64,000 bases of DNA from Duganella callida (GTDB lineage: Bacteria; Pseudomonadota; Gammaproteobacteria; Burkholderiales; Burkholderiaceae_D), in assembly GCF_004614165.1 (NCBI RefSeq), contig NZ_SPVG01000245.1:40992-104991 (forward strand). The letters run 5' to 3'. The notes under the pieces were generated by a model that saw only the letters and a list, made by a program, of their open reading frames with translations, searched no databases and was not told the DNA's origin. A program made the position numbers and the translations under genes. Of the stretch, positions 32,085 to 39,984 are shown piece after piece (position 1 is the first letter of the stretch; each line of letters opens with the position of its first letter).

Positions 32085-33142
32085 TGCGCGTGACCGCTCC
32101 CATCGAAATCACCGATGCGATGCTGGTGAGTAGCACGATCGTGGAGACGCCGCCGGCGATGCATGCCATGGGCACAACGTACGCCGCCGGCGCGACGGCC
32201 GCCACTGGCACCGTCGGAGGCGTGATCACCGTCTGGAAATCCCTCCAGGCGGCGAATACCGGTCATGCTCCGGCCACCAGCCCGACGTGGTGGCAGAACA
32301 TCGGCGCCACATACGCTGTCTACGATCCAGCCGCGACCTACGGCTTGGGCGACCGTGTGATCGATCCAGTGGCGCATCTGGTGTACGAGTCTGAAGTCGC
32401 GGGCAATCACGGTCAGCCGCTCACGGGCGGCACGGCCTGGCTGGTGATCGGACCGACGAACAAAAGAGCCTCATTCGATAACTTGCGCAACACGCAGACA
32501 GAGGCGCCAGTCGATATTGTGCAGACCATTCAGCTGACTGACCGAGCGTCGTCGATCGCGGTCATCGGCCTCGACGCACGCACCGTGACGGTGACCCAGA
32601 CAGTCGGCGGCGTGCAGAAGTACTCGGTCACAGCCAACCTCAGCAAACGCAAGAGCCGCAGTTGGAAAGAATGGTTCTTCGGTTTGTTCAAAAGCCGAAC
32701 CAGCGTGCAGTACTTCGATTTGCCACCATATCGGAATGCGCAGATCACGGTGACCGTGGCCAAGCCTGGGTCCGGGCGGCGGGCGGTGGGCGGCATCCTG
32801 ATCGGCAATGCGGTCTACATCGGCGATGTCCAGTACGAGCCGACATCGGACCACCTCAACTTTTCGAATATCGAACGCGACAAGTTCGGGAACTTGACGC
32901 TCGAACCGGAGCGCTCGGTGCCGAAGGTCGACATGACCGTATGGTTCGACAAGAGTCTGACAAGCCAAATTCTCGAACTGCGCGAACTGCTCAACGGCCG
33001 GCCGGCGGTATGGTCGGGCCTGGATGATTTCACGCTCGACTACTTCGAGCCTCTTTTTATTTTCGGTATTCACAAGGAGTTCAGCTTGAACCTGAAGGGC
33101 TTTGACTACGGCGTGATCACGCTGCAAGTGGAGGAGATGTAA
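32084..33142 (+). CDS. Tail tip/baseplate-associated protein
   Basis: The 352-residue product starts in a TAATG overlap. Residues 40-125 carry carbohydrate-binding-like repeats (TVWKSLQAANTGHAPATSPTWW, YGLGDRVIDPVAHLVYESEVAGN) ending in GPTNKRASFDNLRNTQTEA. This module is common at the distal end of siphovirus tails. The rest is beta-rich (VYIGDVQYEPTSDHLNFSNIERDKFGNLTLEPERSVPKVDMTVWFDK). It likely forms the hub or a host-contact element between tape measure and fibre. Confidence 0.7.
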   Translation: MRVTAPIEITDAMLVSSTIVETPPAMHAMGTTYAAGATAATGTVGGVITVWKSLQAANTGHAPATSPTWWQNIGATYAVYDPAATYGLGDRVIDPVAHLVYESEVAGNHGQPLTGGTAWLVIGPTNKRASFDNLRNTQTEAPVDIVQTIQLTDRASSIAVIGLDARTVTVTQTVGGVQKYSVTANLSKRKSRSWKEWFFGLFKSRTSVQYFDLPPYRNAQITVTVAKPGSGRRAVGGILIGNAVYIGDVQYEPTSDHLNFSNIERDKFGNLTLEPERSVPKVDMTVWFDKSLTSQILELRELLNGRPAVWSGLDDFTLDYFEPLFIFGIHKEFSLNLKGFDYGVITLQVEEM

Positions 33143-35118
33143 TGACGATAACTGCACCAGTGCACGCCGATGTGCTCCCGGAAGGCCCGAGCATCGATGA
33201 TCCGGACAACTTCGATGAGGAGGCGGATCTTTTTGTCGCTGATCTTCGGCCGTTCGGCATTCAAATGAACGCGCTCAGCGACAATGTCTACGCCAACGCG
33301 CTGGCGACGAAGGATCTGGCCGACGCAGCAGCCGCCAGCGCGAGCACGGCGACTGACCAGGCCGGCACCGCCACCACCCAGGCGGGCATTGCTACTACCA
33401 AGGCCAGTATCGCCACTACCAAGGCGCAGGAGGCATCCGACAGTGCGACGGCGGCGGCCAATTCGGCGACGGGCCTGATCGCCACCAGCACCTCCTCGGT
33501 CGTTCTCGGCAACGGTTCCAAAGTGTTTGCCGTCGCGACCGGAAAGCAGTTCACGGCCGGCGTGGTGCTGCAGATGGTGAGCGTCGGCACGCCGACGGCG
33601 CGTATGTTCGGCACCGCCGCGTCGTATGTTGGGACCACGCTGACCGCGACCGTCACGCAGACCGAAGGCCCTGCCGGCACGTATAACGACTGGGTGATCG
33701 CTCCTGGTGGTGCACAAGGCCCGACCGGCGGCACCGCCGGCGGCTCGCTGACCGGTCCACTGAATGCAAAGAAGGGCGCCGCGCCAGCCAGCTCGGCGAC
33801 GCCGGACGTGTGGAACGCTGGCGGTAACTATGTTCCCATCACACAGACCGCCGCGATCACTGGCTTGCCGAATGCGCCGCAGGCCGGCGCCGCGCGCACG
33901 CTGAAAGCGGAATCCACCTTCCCGGTCGTCAGCAGCGCCAACTTCTTCGTGCATGGCGGGTCGACCGCGATCAATCCGGGCGATGAACTGGACATTGTGG
34001 CTGATACCGTCTCGACCTTCCTGGTGACGGTACGCCGCAATACCGGCACTGGTAACGGCGGCAGCTGGCGCAATGTGGAGATCCTGCTCGGCTCGACCGT
34101 CTGGACGGCCAAGGTGTCCGGCCTGCACCGAATCATCCTGGTTGCCGGATGCGGTTCTGGCGGCTTGGCCATCGGTTCGAGCGGCGCTCGAGTTGCTGCA
34201 AGCGGCGGTTCGGGCGGCGGCTTGGTGATCAAAGATTTCTACGCGAATGCCGGCGATGCTTACACTCTCGTGCTGGGCGCGCGTGGCGCAGGGGTGACGT
34301 TGGTGATGCAGACTGGCAACCAAACGTTGAGCGGTAACGATGCGGCAGACAGTACCTTTACGGGCAATGGCGTATCGCTGGTGGCCGGGGGCGGCAAAAA
34401 AGGTGTGGGCAGCGTGGCTACGTCAGGAAACGCCGTCGCCGTCGGCGCCGTCGGCGGCACCGCGTCAGGCGGCGACTTCAACTTTTCGGGCGGACCGTCC
34501 GGAACCGCGACCGCATCCGCGCCTTCTGTCAACGCAGTTGCCGCCACTGGCGGCGCAGTTGTGACATGGCGCGGAACACCGTATTCCAGCGGTACGGTGA
34601 CGACCACCGGCACCGGTGGTGGCGGTAACCAATATGCTTCTGGTGGCGCAGGTGTGGGCGGGAAGAGTGGGGATGTTATCGGTTCTGATCTGGGGCAAGC
34701 GGCGAGCGGCGGTGCTGGCGCCAACGGACCTTCCAGCAACGTGACGACACCCGGACTTTTTGTCGGCGGCCCCGGAATAGACACAAACTTCAGTTCGGTT
34801 GTGTATATGGCTCCGTTACGATTTACCGGCCAAGGAACACAGGCGGATATTTCGAGTTCTCTTGCAGCAAGTAGTGGCGCCGGAAGTGGCGCGGTAATTG
34901 GCACAACCGCCTCCAGGCAAACCGGCCAAACTGACCACTTTGGCGGAACTGGCGGACTGGCGGCCTCGAACGGCAGCAGCGGATTAACCTTTACGAGCGG
35001 CACCGCAAACTATGGCGGCGCGAGCGGCGGCGTAGCTTTTTCCAGCAATTCCATCGTCAGCGTGACGGTCACGTCCGGCGCCGGTGGTGCCGCTTTCGCC
35101 ATCATTCAAGCACCGTGA
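33142..35118 (+). CDS. Glycine-rich tail fibre / receptor-binding protein
   Basis: This 658-residue protein has an N-terminal tail-binding domain (1-60), an Ala/Thr/Ser trimeric coiled coil with repeated TATTQAGIATTKASIATT units (about 65-110), a fibre-type linker GGSLTGPLNAKKGA near 210, and a C-terminal half dominated by Gly/Ser/Ala tracts (GGSGGGL, VAGGGKKGVG, GGGGNQYASGGAGVGG, GGTGGLAASNGSSG). The Gly-rich pattern resembles phage adhesins built from polyglycine helices. It should determine host receptor choice. It overlaps its upstream neighbour by one base. Confidence 0.82.
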   Translation: MTITAPVHADVLPEGPSIDDPDNFDEEADLFVADLRPFGIQMNALSDNVYANALATKDLADAAAASASTATDQAGTATTQAGIATTKASIATTKAQEASDSATAAANSATGLIATSTSSVVLGNGSKVFAVATGKQFTAGVVLQMVSVGTPTARMFGTAASYVGTTLTATVTQTEGPAGTYNDWVIAPGGAQGPTGGTAGGSLTGPLNAKKGAAPASSATPDVWNAGGNYVPITQTAAITGLPNAPQAGAARTLKAESTFPVVSSANFFVHGGSTAINPGDELDIVADTVSTFLVTVRRNTGTGNGGSWRNVEILLGSTVWTAKVSGLHRIILVAGCGSGGLAIGSSGARVAASGGSGGGLVIKDFYANAGDAYTLVLGARGAGVTLVMQTGNQTLSGNDAADSTFTGNGVSLVAGGGKKGVGSVATSGNAVAVGAVGGTASGGDFNFSGGPSGTATASAPSVNAVAATGGAVVTWRGTPYSSGTVTTTGTGGGGNQYASGGAGVGGKSGDVIGSDLGQAASGGAGANGPSSNVTTPGLFVGGPGIDTNFSSVVYMAPLRFTGQGTQADISSSLAASSGAGSGAVIGTTASRQTGQTDHFGGTGGLAASNGSSGLTFTSGTANYGGASGGVAFSSNSIVSVTVTSGAGGAAFAIIQAP

Positions 35119-35126
35119 GGATCAAC

Positions 35127-35363
35127 ATGACCACTTCCTACACCTGCACCGGTTTCGAGAAGACTGGCGACGTCGAGCTCCTCGACGGGAGCGGAAACCA
35201 CTTCACCACCATCGTCGCGTCGCGCTGCTTCGCCGAATGGTATTGCGCTGAGCACGGCTACACTTGGCGCTGGCGCGACGGCATCGACCCGGACGACCCC
35301 AGTACCTGGCCGCCGCCACCGGAAGACCCGCCACCCGATCCGGCGCCAGCACCCACCGCGTAA
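35127..35363 (+). CDS. Small fibre-associated protein, Pro-rich tail
   Basis: ATG 35127 with GAGG six bases upstream gives 78 residues; an in-frame GTG at 35115 overlapping the fibre stop is the alternative. The product has a beta-like N-terminus with two Cys (YTCTGF, SRCFAEWYCAEHGYTWRW) and ends in a Pro/Asp-rich tail (PPPPEDPPPDPAPAP). It could be a fibre-assembly accessory protein; no family is recognised. Confidence 0.55.
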   Translation: MTTSYTCTGFEKTGDVELLDGSGNHFTTIVASRCFAEWYCAEHGYTWRWRDGIDPDDPSTWPPPPEDPPPDPAPAPTA

Positions 35364-35370
35364 CACCTCC

Positions 35371-35391
35371 ACCCGCTCCGGCGGGTTTTTT
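35371..35391 (+). terminator. Terminator after the tail genes
   Basis: ACCCGC and GCGGGT pair around a TCCG loop, followed by T's. It separates the tail operon from the lysis cassette, whose first gene starts 22 bases later. Confidence 0.82.
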
Positions 35392-35413
35392 ATCGTCCAA
35401 AGAAAGGGCTGGC

Positions 35414-35599
35414 ATGCCGGAAGAAGAACGCAAACTCACCGACGCCGACATTGATGCGATTGTCGATCGGTTCGAAAACAAGGTCGCCGAGCGGTTCTAC
35501 GGCGATCTCGGCCGCGGCGTATGGGGTGTGGTGTGGAAGGCCATCGTCGCAATCCTCGTGGGCTTCGCCGCCTACGGTTCAATGAAAGGTATGAAATGA
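35414..35599 (+). CDS. Small single-span membrane protein of the lysis cassette
   Basis: ATG 35414 (AAAGG ribosome site) gives 61 residues: an acidic helical N-terminus (EEERKLTDADIDAIVDRFENKVAERFY) and one membrane span (VVWKAIVAILVGFAAYGSM). The layout resembles XhlA-like or antiholin proteins. Its stop overlaps the endolysin start (ATGA). A holin or holin-modulating role is inferred from size, topology and position. Confidence 0.6.
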   Translation: MPEEERKLTDADIDAIVDRFENKVAERFYGDLGRGVWGVVWKAIVAILVGFAAYGSMKGMK

Positions 35600-36549
35600 A
35601 AATCTGGACCTATATCACCCGCCACCGCGCGGTATTCCTCTTCGGCCTGACCCTGTTGGCGGCCGCGGCGTCGCTCGCATCGGACCCCGACAGCGGTTGG
35701 GCAACTGCGCTCGGCGGCCTAGCGATGCTGCAGGGGATTTGGGCGGTCGCCGCCTCGCACTGGGTGCGCAAGAAGCTGCTGGACTATCCGGCCGCCGACA
35801 TGAGCAAGCTATTCGAAACGGCGAGCAAAGAGCCGACGGGCGCCGGCCTGGCGCTGATCGCGATCTCAATCCTGCTGGTCGGCCTGCTGATGGTGTTCTC
35901 GCCGCGCGCGCATGCCGCTGAACTGCCGGCCGGCGCCGTGCGTTACCTGCCAGTGCTGAAGGCGGAGCAGCAGCGCCTGTGGCCTGATCACCCGCATCCG
36001 GTGCTGCTGGCCAGCCTGGTCGAGCAGGAGTCGTGCATCACGCTGCACTCGCGCGGCTGCTGGAACCCAGGTGCGCAACTGAAGACCGCGCGCGAGGAGG
36101 GTGCCGGCGTCGGCCAGATCACCCGCGCCTACCGCGCCGACGGCAGCCTGCGCTTCGACGCGCTGGCCGACCTGCGCGAGCAGTACGGCGCCGAGCTGGG
36201 TGCGCTGTCCTGGTCGAGTGTGTACCAGCGGGCCGACCTGCAGCTGCGCGCCCTGGTGCTGATGTCGCGCGACTCCGCGCGGCAGTTCCGCCAGGCGCCG
36301 GCGATGCTGGAGTTCGGTGATGCCGGCTACAACGGCGGCCCGGCCGGCGTACAGCGCGAGCGCCGCGCCTGCGCCATGGCGAAGGGCTGTGATCCTGGCC
36401 AGTGGTTCGGTCACGTCGAACTGCACTGCCTGAAATCGCGCCAGCCGCTGTACGGCGGCCGATCAGCCTGCGACATCAACCGCGAGCACGTGCGCAACGT
36501 GATCCTGGTGCGTGCGCCGAAATATGAACCGGCATGGGCGGCACCATGA
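35596..36549 (+). CDS. Membrane-anchored lytic transglycosylase endolysin
   Basis: The 317-residue protein begins with about 110 residues containing three hydrophobic segments (AVFLFGLTLLAAAASLA, a middle LGGLAMLQGIWAVAA, and AGLALIAISILLVGLLMVF ending PRAHA). A soluble SLT-type lysozyme-like domain follows: HPVLLASLVEQESCITL with the catalytic Glu, GAGVGQITRAY, and FGDAGYNGGPAGVQRER. Most endolysins lack such an N-terminus. It looks like a holin-like or signal-arrest membrane domain fused to the enzyme, cleaving murein from the periplasmic side once released. The AHA-AE junction could be a signal peptidase site. Confidence 0.78.
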   Translation: MKIWTYITRHRAVFLFGLTLLAAAASLASDPDSGWATALGGLAMLQGIWAVAASHWVRKKLLDYPAADMSKLFETASKEPTGAGLALIAISILLVGLLMVFSPRAHAAELPAGAVRYLPVLKAEQQRLWPDHPHPVLLASLVEQESCITLHSRGCWNPGAQLKTAREEGAGVGQITRAYRADGSLRFDALADLREQYGAELGALSWSSVYQRADLQLRALVLMSRDSARQFRQAPAMLEFGDAGYNGGPAGVQRERRACAMAKGCDPGQWFGHVELHCLKSRQPLYGGRSACDINREHVRNVILVRAPKYEPAWAAP

Positions 36550-36770
36550 GCTTCGCCAAGGATCTCTTCACTTGTGCGGACGGTGAGTCGTACGACATCG
36601 GCCGCGTGTCCTGGGCAGTGTCGACGGCCGTCATCATCGCCGCCGCGGCGTGGAATGCCTGGCGCGGCGCACCGATTAACCTGACCGAGCTGGCCGGCGC
36701 GCTGGGCGGCGTGGTGGTGGCGCACGGCGCGGCGCTGTGGGCGAAAGCTGTGACGGAGCCAAAACCATGA
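36546..36770 (+). CDS. Holin-like small membrane protein
   Basis: ATG 36546 (ATGA overlap) gives 74 residues with two hydrophobic segments (VSWAVSTAVIIAAAAWNAW and LAGALGGVVVAHGAALWA) separated by a short polar loop. The start MSFAKDLFTCADGESYDIGRVSW recurs in betaproteobacterial prophage lysis cassettes. A pinholin/holin-type role is likely but inferred. Confidence 0.6.
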   Translation: MSFAKDLFTCADGESYDIGRVSWAVSTAVIIAAAAWNAWRGAPINLTELAGALGGVVVAHGAALWAKAVTEPKP

Positions 36771-37174
36771 ATGCGATCGAAGAAGTTGTGGCCGGCGCCG
36801 GCGGCGCGCTGGCCGGCCAGTTGTGGAAGGTAGCGACCCTGGTGCTGGCCTTCCTGCTGCTGGTGGTGGGCGCGGGCGCCGGCACCGGCTGGTGGCTGGC
36901 CAGCACCGCACGCGACAAGGCCCTGACCGACCTCAAGGCGGAGCAGGGCGTCAACGCCGAGCTGCGCGCCGGCATCACGACTCAGAACACTGCGATCCTG
37001 GCGCAGGCCAAGCTGGCGCGCGAGGCGGAGGCGCGCGGTGACGCTGCCCGGCAGGCCGCCGCCGTGAGCGGCCGCCGTTTCGACCAGGCACTGCAGCAGC
37101 TGGCCGGCGCGCAGGCGACCGGCTGCGCCGACGCAATGCCTTACGTGAACCAGTTGCTGGAGAAGGTGCGATGA
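36767..37174 (+). CDS. Rz-like inner-membrane spanin subunit
   Basis: The 135-residue protein has one N-terminal membrane span (VATLVLAFLLLVVGAGAGTGWWL) followed by a periplasmic Ala/Gln/Glu-rich coiled coil to about residue 115, the i-spanin layout. It overlaps the Rz1-like lipoprotein gene by 4 bases. With its partner it would fuse inner and outer membranes at the last step of lysis. Confidence 0.78.
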   Translation: MNAIEEVVAGAGGALAGQLWKVATLVLAFLLLVVGAGAGTGWWLASTARDKALTDLKAEQGVNAELRAGITTQNTAILAQAKLAREAEARGDAARQAAAVSGRRFDQALQQLAGAQATGCADAMPYVNQLLEKVR

Positions 37175-37449
37175 AGCGGAAAATCGTCAACTTGACCAAA
37201 ACGGCAGGTTTGGCCGCCACGGTGCTGCTTGTCAGCTGCGCCAGCACACCGGCGCCGTCCACGCAGATTGTCCAGGTACCAGTCCCGGTGTCCTGCGTGA
37301 AGGACGCGCCGGCCCGACCCGAGTACGAGTTCGACCGGCTGCCGGCCACGGCCAGCGACGGCGACAAGATCCTGGCATTGGTGCGCGACTGGGCGCGGTA
37401 CCGGAAGTACACCGGCGAGCTGGAGGCGGTTATCGTTGGCTGCCACTAA
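37171..37449 (+). CDS. Rz1-like outer-membrane spanin lipoprotein
   Basis: The 92-residue protein has a lipoprotein signal with lipobox LVSC (Cys23), then a Pro/Val-rich segment (ASTPAPSTQIVQVPVPVSC), as in Rz1-type o-spanins. The C-terminal half (GDKILALVRDWARYRKYTGELEAVI) is helical and longer than in lambda Rz1. It overlaps the Rz-like gene by 4 bases, whereas lambda embeds Rz1 inside Rz. Confidence 0.8.
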   Translation: MKRKIVNLTKTAGLAATVLLVSCASTPAPSTQIVQVPVPVSCVKDAPARPEYEFDRLPATASDGDKILALVRDWARYRKYTGELEAVIVGCH

Positions 37450-37473
37450 ATTTGCAGCTAGGCGAGAGTCTGA

Positions 37474-38202
37474 TTACGCAGCCTCGGCAACTCTAGTCAG
37501 CTTTTCTTTCGCAGCCCACCAGCCGCATGAGTTTGTCATTCGAGGCATGCAATGATATGGGTCATCGCATCCATATGATTTCTTGCATCGCTTAGCCTTC
37601 AGCGCCCCGTCAATCAAATGCGATACTAGCTTTTGGTAAAGAAGTTCCACCGACATGGTGGCGTCCACGCGCTGAAGGGTTGGATCGGTAATCGCAATCG
37701 CGCGGAAAATCTCGCCAGCTTTCGCCAGGTCTTCTTGACGCTCGAAAAGATTTGCCTTTCCATCGCGGGCCGTTACACGATACACAGCAAGATCCGCAGG
37801 AAGATCCAGCCAAAAAGCGACATCTGGAGCAACCACATCAGCACGAATTCGTTGCTCAATGCTTCTGTGGTCGTCAACAAGGATGCCCTGGTAGGCGATC
37901 GTGGAATAAAAATAACGATCTAAAATAACAACGTTACCAGCCTCGAGAGCGGGAATGATTTTCCGCTTTAGGTGATCTTGCCGATCAAGAATAAAGGCAT
38001 CCAACTCTTCCTCAAAAGGTAGTCTGCCGTTAAATGCCGAATCGCGCAGCTTCTGGCCCCACTGGCCATCGGTAGGCTCTTTGGAAACAACTACCGTCTC
38101 ACCGGTGCTCTCGAGCGCTGCCTTGAGCAGATGCACTTGCGTGGTCTTGCCGGCCCCGTCAATGCCATCTACTGCAATTAAAATGCCAGGATAAGTATTC
38201 AT
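37474..38202 (-). CDS. tmk: dTMP kinase cargo gene with Cys-rich C-terminal extension
   Basis: The 242-residue product is a thymidylate kinase: P-loop DGIDGAGKTT at about 12-21, KEPTDGQWGQ, the DRQDHLKR lid-proximal segment, ILDRYFYSTIAYQG (DRY/F-type motif) and a LID-like RKANLFERQEDL region. It phosphorylates dTMP to dTDP. The last 40 residues form a Cys/Trp-rich extension (four Cys in KRCKKSYGC, YHCMPRM, NSCGWW) not expected in Tmk. It lies antisense to the lysis genes, is A+T-rich, and has a -10 box (TATACT) directly upstream of its ATG, so its mRNA may be leaderless. Confidence 0.82.
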   Translation of the reverse strand: MNTYPGILIAVDGIDGAGKTTQVHLLKAALESTGETVVVSKEPTDGQWGQKLRDSAFNGRLPFEEELDAFILDRQDHLKRKIIPALEAGNVVILDRYFYSTIAYQGILVDDHRSIEQRIRADVVAPDVAFWLDLPADLAVYRVTARDGKANLFERQEDLAKAGEIFRAIAITDPTLQRVDATMSVELLYQKLVSHLIDGALKAKRCKKSYGCDDPYHCMPRMTNSCGWWAAKEKLTRVAEAA

Positions 38203-38208
38203 TTCTTG

Positions 38209-38237
38209 AGTATAGCAAAAACACCTCACTATTTAAA
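38209..38237 (-). promoter_or_regulatory. Candidate promoter for a leaderless dTMP kinase mRNA
   Basis: On the reverse strand TATACT (38214-38209) is preceded by TTTAAA (38237-38232) at 17-base spacing. A start point 6-7 bases beyond the -10 falls on the ATG at 38202, and no ribosome site is seen. Confidence 0.5.
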
Positions 38238-38263
38238 TGAATAAAATATTGCTTGCATGCATC

Positions 38264-38509
38264 TTAAGGAGCTTCGTCAGCATCGCCTGTCTTCAATTTT
38301 ACGATCGATAATTGGCCGGGCCGGAACACCTCATATTCCTCTTCGCCTTCAACGTACCAGCGGCAGAGAATGCCGTTGCGCACGCCCTCCCAATCGTGCT
38401 GCTCGCCCAGGGCCGAGTTCAGCACCGTCATGATGGGCCCGTCGGCGTACGAGATAAACCGTACCAGACTACCCTCGATCGGCCTGCCTTCTTCCAATTC
38501 ATCGCTCAT
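38264..38509 (-). CDS. DUF2158/YodC-like small protein
   Basis: The 81-residue protein (GSLVRFISYADGPIMTVLN, GILCRWYVEGEEEYEVFRPGQLSIV) has the small beta-barrel pattern of the DUF2158/YodC family: a GxxVxxxSxGPxMTV strand followed by a C-x-W strand. Family function is not established. Its start overlaps the SRAP stop by 4 bases, so it is co-expressed with the SOS-controlled SRAP gene. Confidence 0.65.
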   Translation of the reverse strand: MSDELEEGRPIEGSLVRFISYADGPIMTVLNSALGEQHDWEGVRNGILCRWYVEGEEEYEVFRPGQLSIVKLKTGDADEAP

Positions 38510-39207
38510 AGCAACCCAATCTGCACATCTGGCGCCGGCGTTTCCGGCTCAGCCTTCTTCGCCCGCGGCGGCACCGGAAATTCCCAGGTGCGCATCAGCT
38601 CGGCCGGGTAGTGCCGCAGGAAGCTGCGCGCATACTCGGGATCGCTGCAGTTCAGCCAGTCATCCCATTCTGTGTGTGGCACGATCACCAGCGCGCGTTT
38701 CTCATCGCCCGGCTTGTGGAAGCGCCGCATCAGCGGGTGCTCGTCGGCATTGATCGTCAGCTGGGTGAACGAATGCTCCGGCCCGGCTTCGCCTTCCCAC
38801 TCCCGCCACAGGCCGGCGACGGCGAACATCGATTCGTCCGCCATACCAATCCCCCAGCGCAAGGGCTTGCCGCTCTCGTAATTCGGCTCGTAGAAGGCAG
38901 TCATCGGCACCAAGCACAGCTGCGATTTCTTCCAGGCGCCCGAGAACGAACGCAGCCCGCCAACCGTCTCGGCGCGTGCGTTCATCGTGTCGAAGGGCTT
39001 CACGCCCTGCGGGATGCGCTTGCGCGGCACCATCCCGTAGGTTGCCACCAGGCCCTCGCGCTGGCCACTGGCGCTGCGGCGTACGATCGGCGCGCCGTAG
39101 TCCTTCCAGGTCTCCGCCCGCCAGAAGCCAGTGTCGTGCAGGTCGATGATCACGCCCATGACAGCCTCGAGCATTTCAGGATCCGGCGGTCGAAAGTTCA
39201 CGCACAT
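38506..39207 (-). CDS. yedK: SRAP-family (YedK/HMCES-like) abasic-site protein
   Basis: The 233-residue protein begins MCVNF, exposing the conserved catalytic Cys2, and has NARAET, TAFYEPNY with the conserved Glu, and an EHPLMRRFHKP His motif. SRAP proteins form a thiazolidine crosslink to abasic sites in single-stranded DNA and protect them during replication. GGAG precedes the ATG. The -10 region overlaps a LexA box at 39267, so expression should rise with DNA damage, at prophage induction. It heads a two-gene reverse operon. Confidence 0.88.
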   Translation of the reverse strand: MCVNFRPPDPEMLEAVMGVIIDLHDTGFWRAETWKDYGAPIVRRSASGQREGLVATYGMVPRKRIPQGVKPFDTMNARAETVGGLRSFSGAWKKSQLCLVPMTAFYEPNYESGKPLRWGIGMADESMFAVAGLWREWEGEAGPEHSFTQLTINADEHPLMRRFHKPGDEKRALVIVPHTEWDDWLNCSDPEYARSFLRHYPAELMRTWEFPVPPRAKKAEPETPAPDVQIGLL

Positions 39208-39260
39208 AGCAAGAATCTCCAGTGTTGATATACAAATAATAGCGCGTTTTTGTTTTGCTG

Positions 39261-39282
39261 ATTATACTGTATGTTTGTACAG
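39261..39282. promoter_or_regulatory. LexA box in a divergent promoter region
   Basis: CTGT-ATGTTTGT-ACAG at 39267-39282 fits the CTGT-N8-ACAG LexA operator. A TATAAT -10 for the reverse SRAP operon (39266-39261) overlaps its left edge. TATACT (39263-39268) could serve the forward gene at 39305. A single operator may thus govern both directions. Confidence 0.8.
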
Positions 39283-39304
39283 TTATTGATTTGAGGCAAT
39301 TAGC

Positions 39305-39976
39305 ATGCGCGCGTGGGTAACAATTCGAAGAGAGGATGGCGCGGTGCTGCCGGCTCCGGTGCCAGCGGTGGAGGGCGCTTCGCTGCTGGAGGTGGTGGTG
39401 GTCGATATCACGGAGCAGGGCAACCGCCGGCCGATCAAGGTGGCCAGGCTAATGCCGATCGGTGAGCAGCGCATCCTCGCGCAGCTGAAGTTGCCGCGCC
39501 CGGTGAAGTTCCAAGGTTGGACCTTGGTGCTGAGCGGTGTGGAAGAGCTGCGCGATGGGCATGTCATCCGCGGCGTGGCGCAAACCTGGCTGTGCCAACT
39601 GGCGCCGCCGGAGCGCGCGGCCGGCTTCAAGGTCATCGACACCTATACCGCCGGCGTTCGCGATCCTGGCCGCGCTTGGCGCGAGCGCAGCGGCAGCGGC
39701 GGCCGGCTGGCCCTCGGCGATCAATATTCGAGCGAACTGCAGCGGCAGACAACCTGCGCAGAATTGCTTAGCTACTCGATCTCAACGTTGCCGACGAAGC
39801 GTCTGGTGGATGCCTACATCGAATTCATGTCCGAAGAAGGGTTCGAGTTGGGAGGTTTGCGCATTCACAGCGCGCACGGCGTCCGGCCGCAACGGGTCGT
39901 GCGCGACGGCTGGTTCTGCCGCTACGACATCCCGGAGCGCGAACTGACGAAACACGAGGCGAGGATGCTGAGATAG
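39305..39976 (+). CDS. LexA-associated phage protein of unknown function
   Basis: The 223-residue product starts at ATG 39305 (GAGG nine bases upstream), 22 bases from the LexA box. The N-terminal half is beta-rich (LLEVVVVDITEQGNRRPIKVARLMPIG, VKFQGWTLVLSGVEEL). The C-terminal half is helical with basic patches (QTTCAELLSYSISTLPTKRLVDAYIEFM, RVVRDGWFCRYDIPERELTKHEARML). I recognise no domain. Shared control with SRAP suggests a role in damage response, replication or induction. It runs convergently into the integrase gene, 8 bases apart. Confidence 0.65.
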   Translation: MRAWVTIRREDGAVLPAPVPAVEGASLLEVVVVDITEQGNRRPIKVARLMPIGEQRILAQLKLPRPVKFQGWTLVLSGVEELRDGHVIRGVAQTWLCQLAPPERAAGFKVIDTYTAGVRDPGRAWRERSGSGGRLALGDQYSSELQRQTTCAELLSYSISTLPTKRLVDAYIEFMSEEGFELGGLRIHSAHGVRPQRVVRDGWFCRYDIPERELTKHEARMLR

Positions 39977-39984
39977 GGGGGCGA

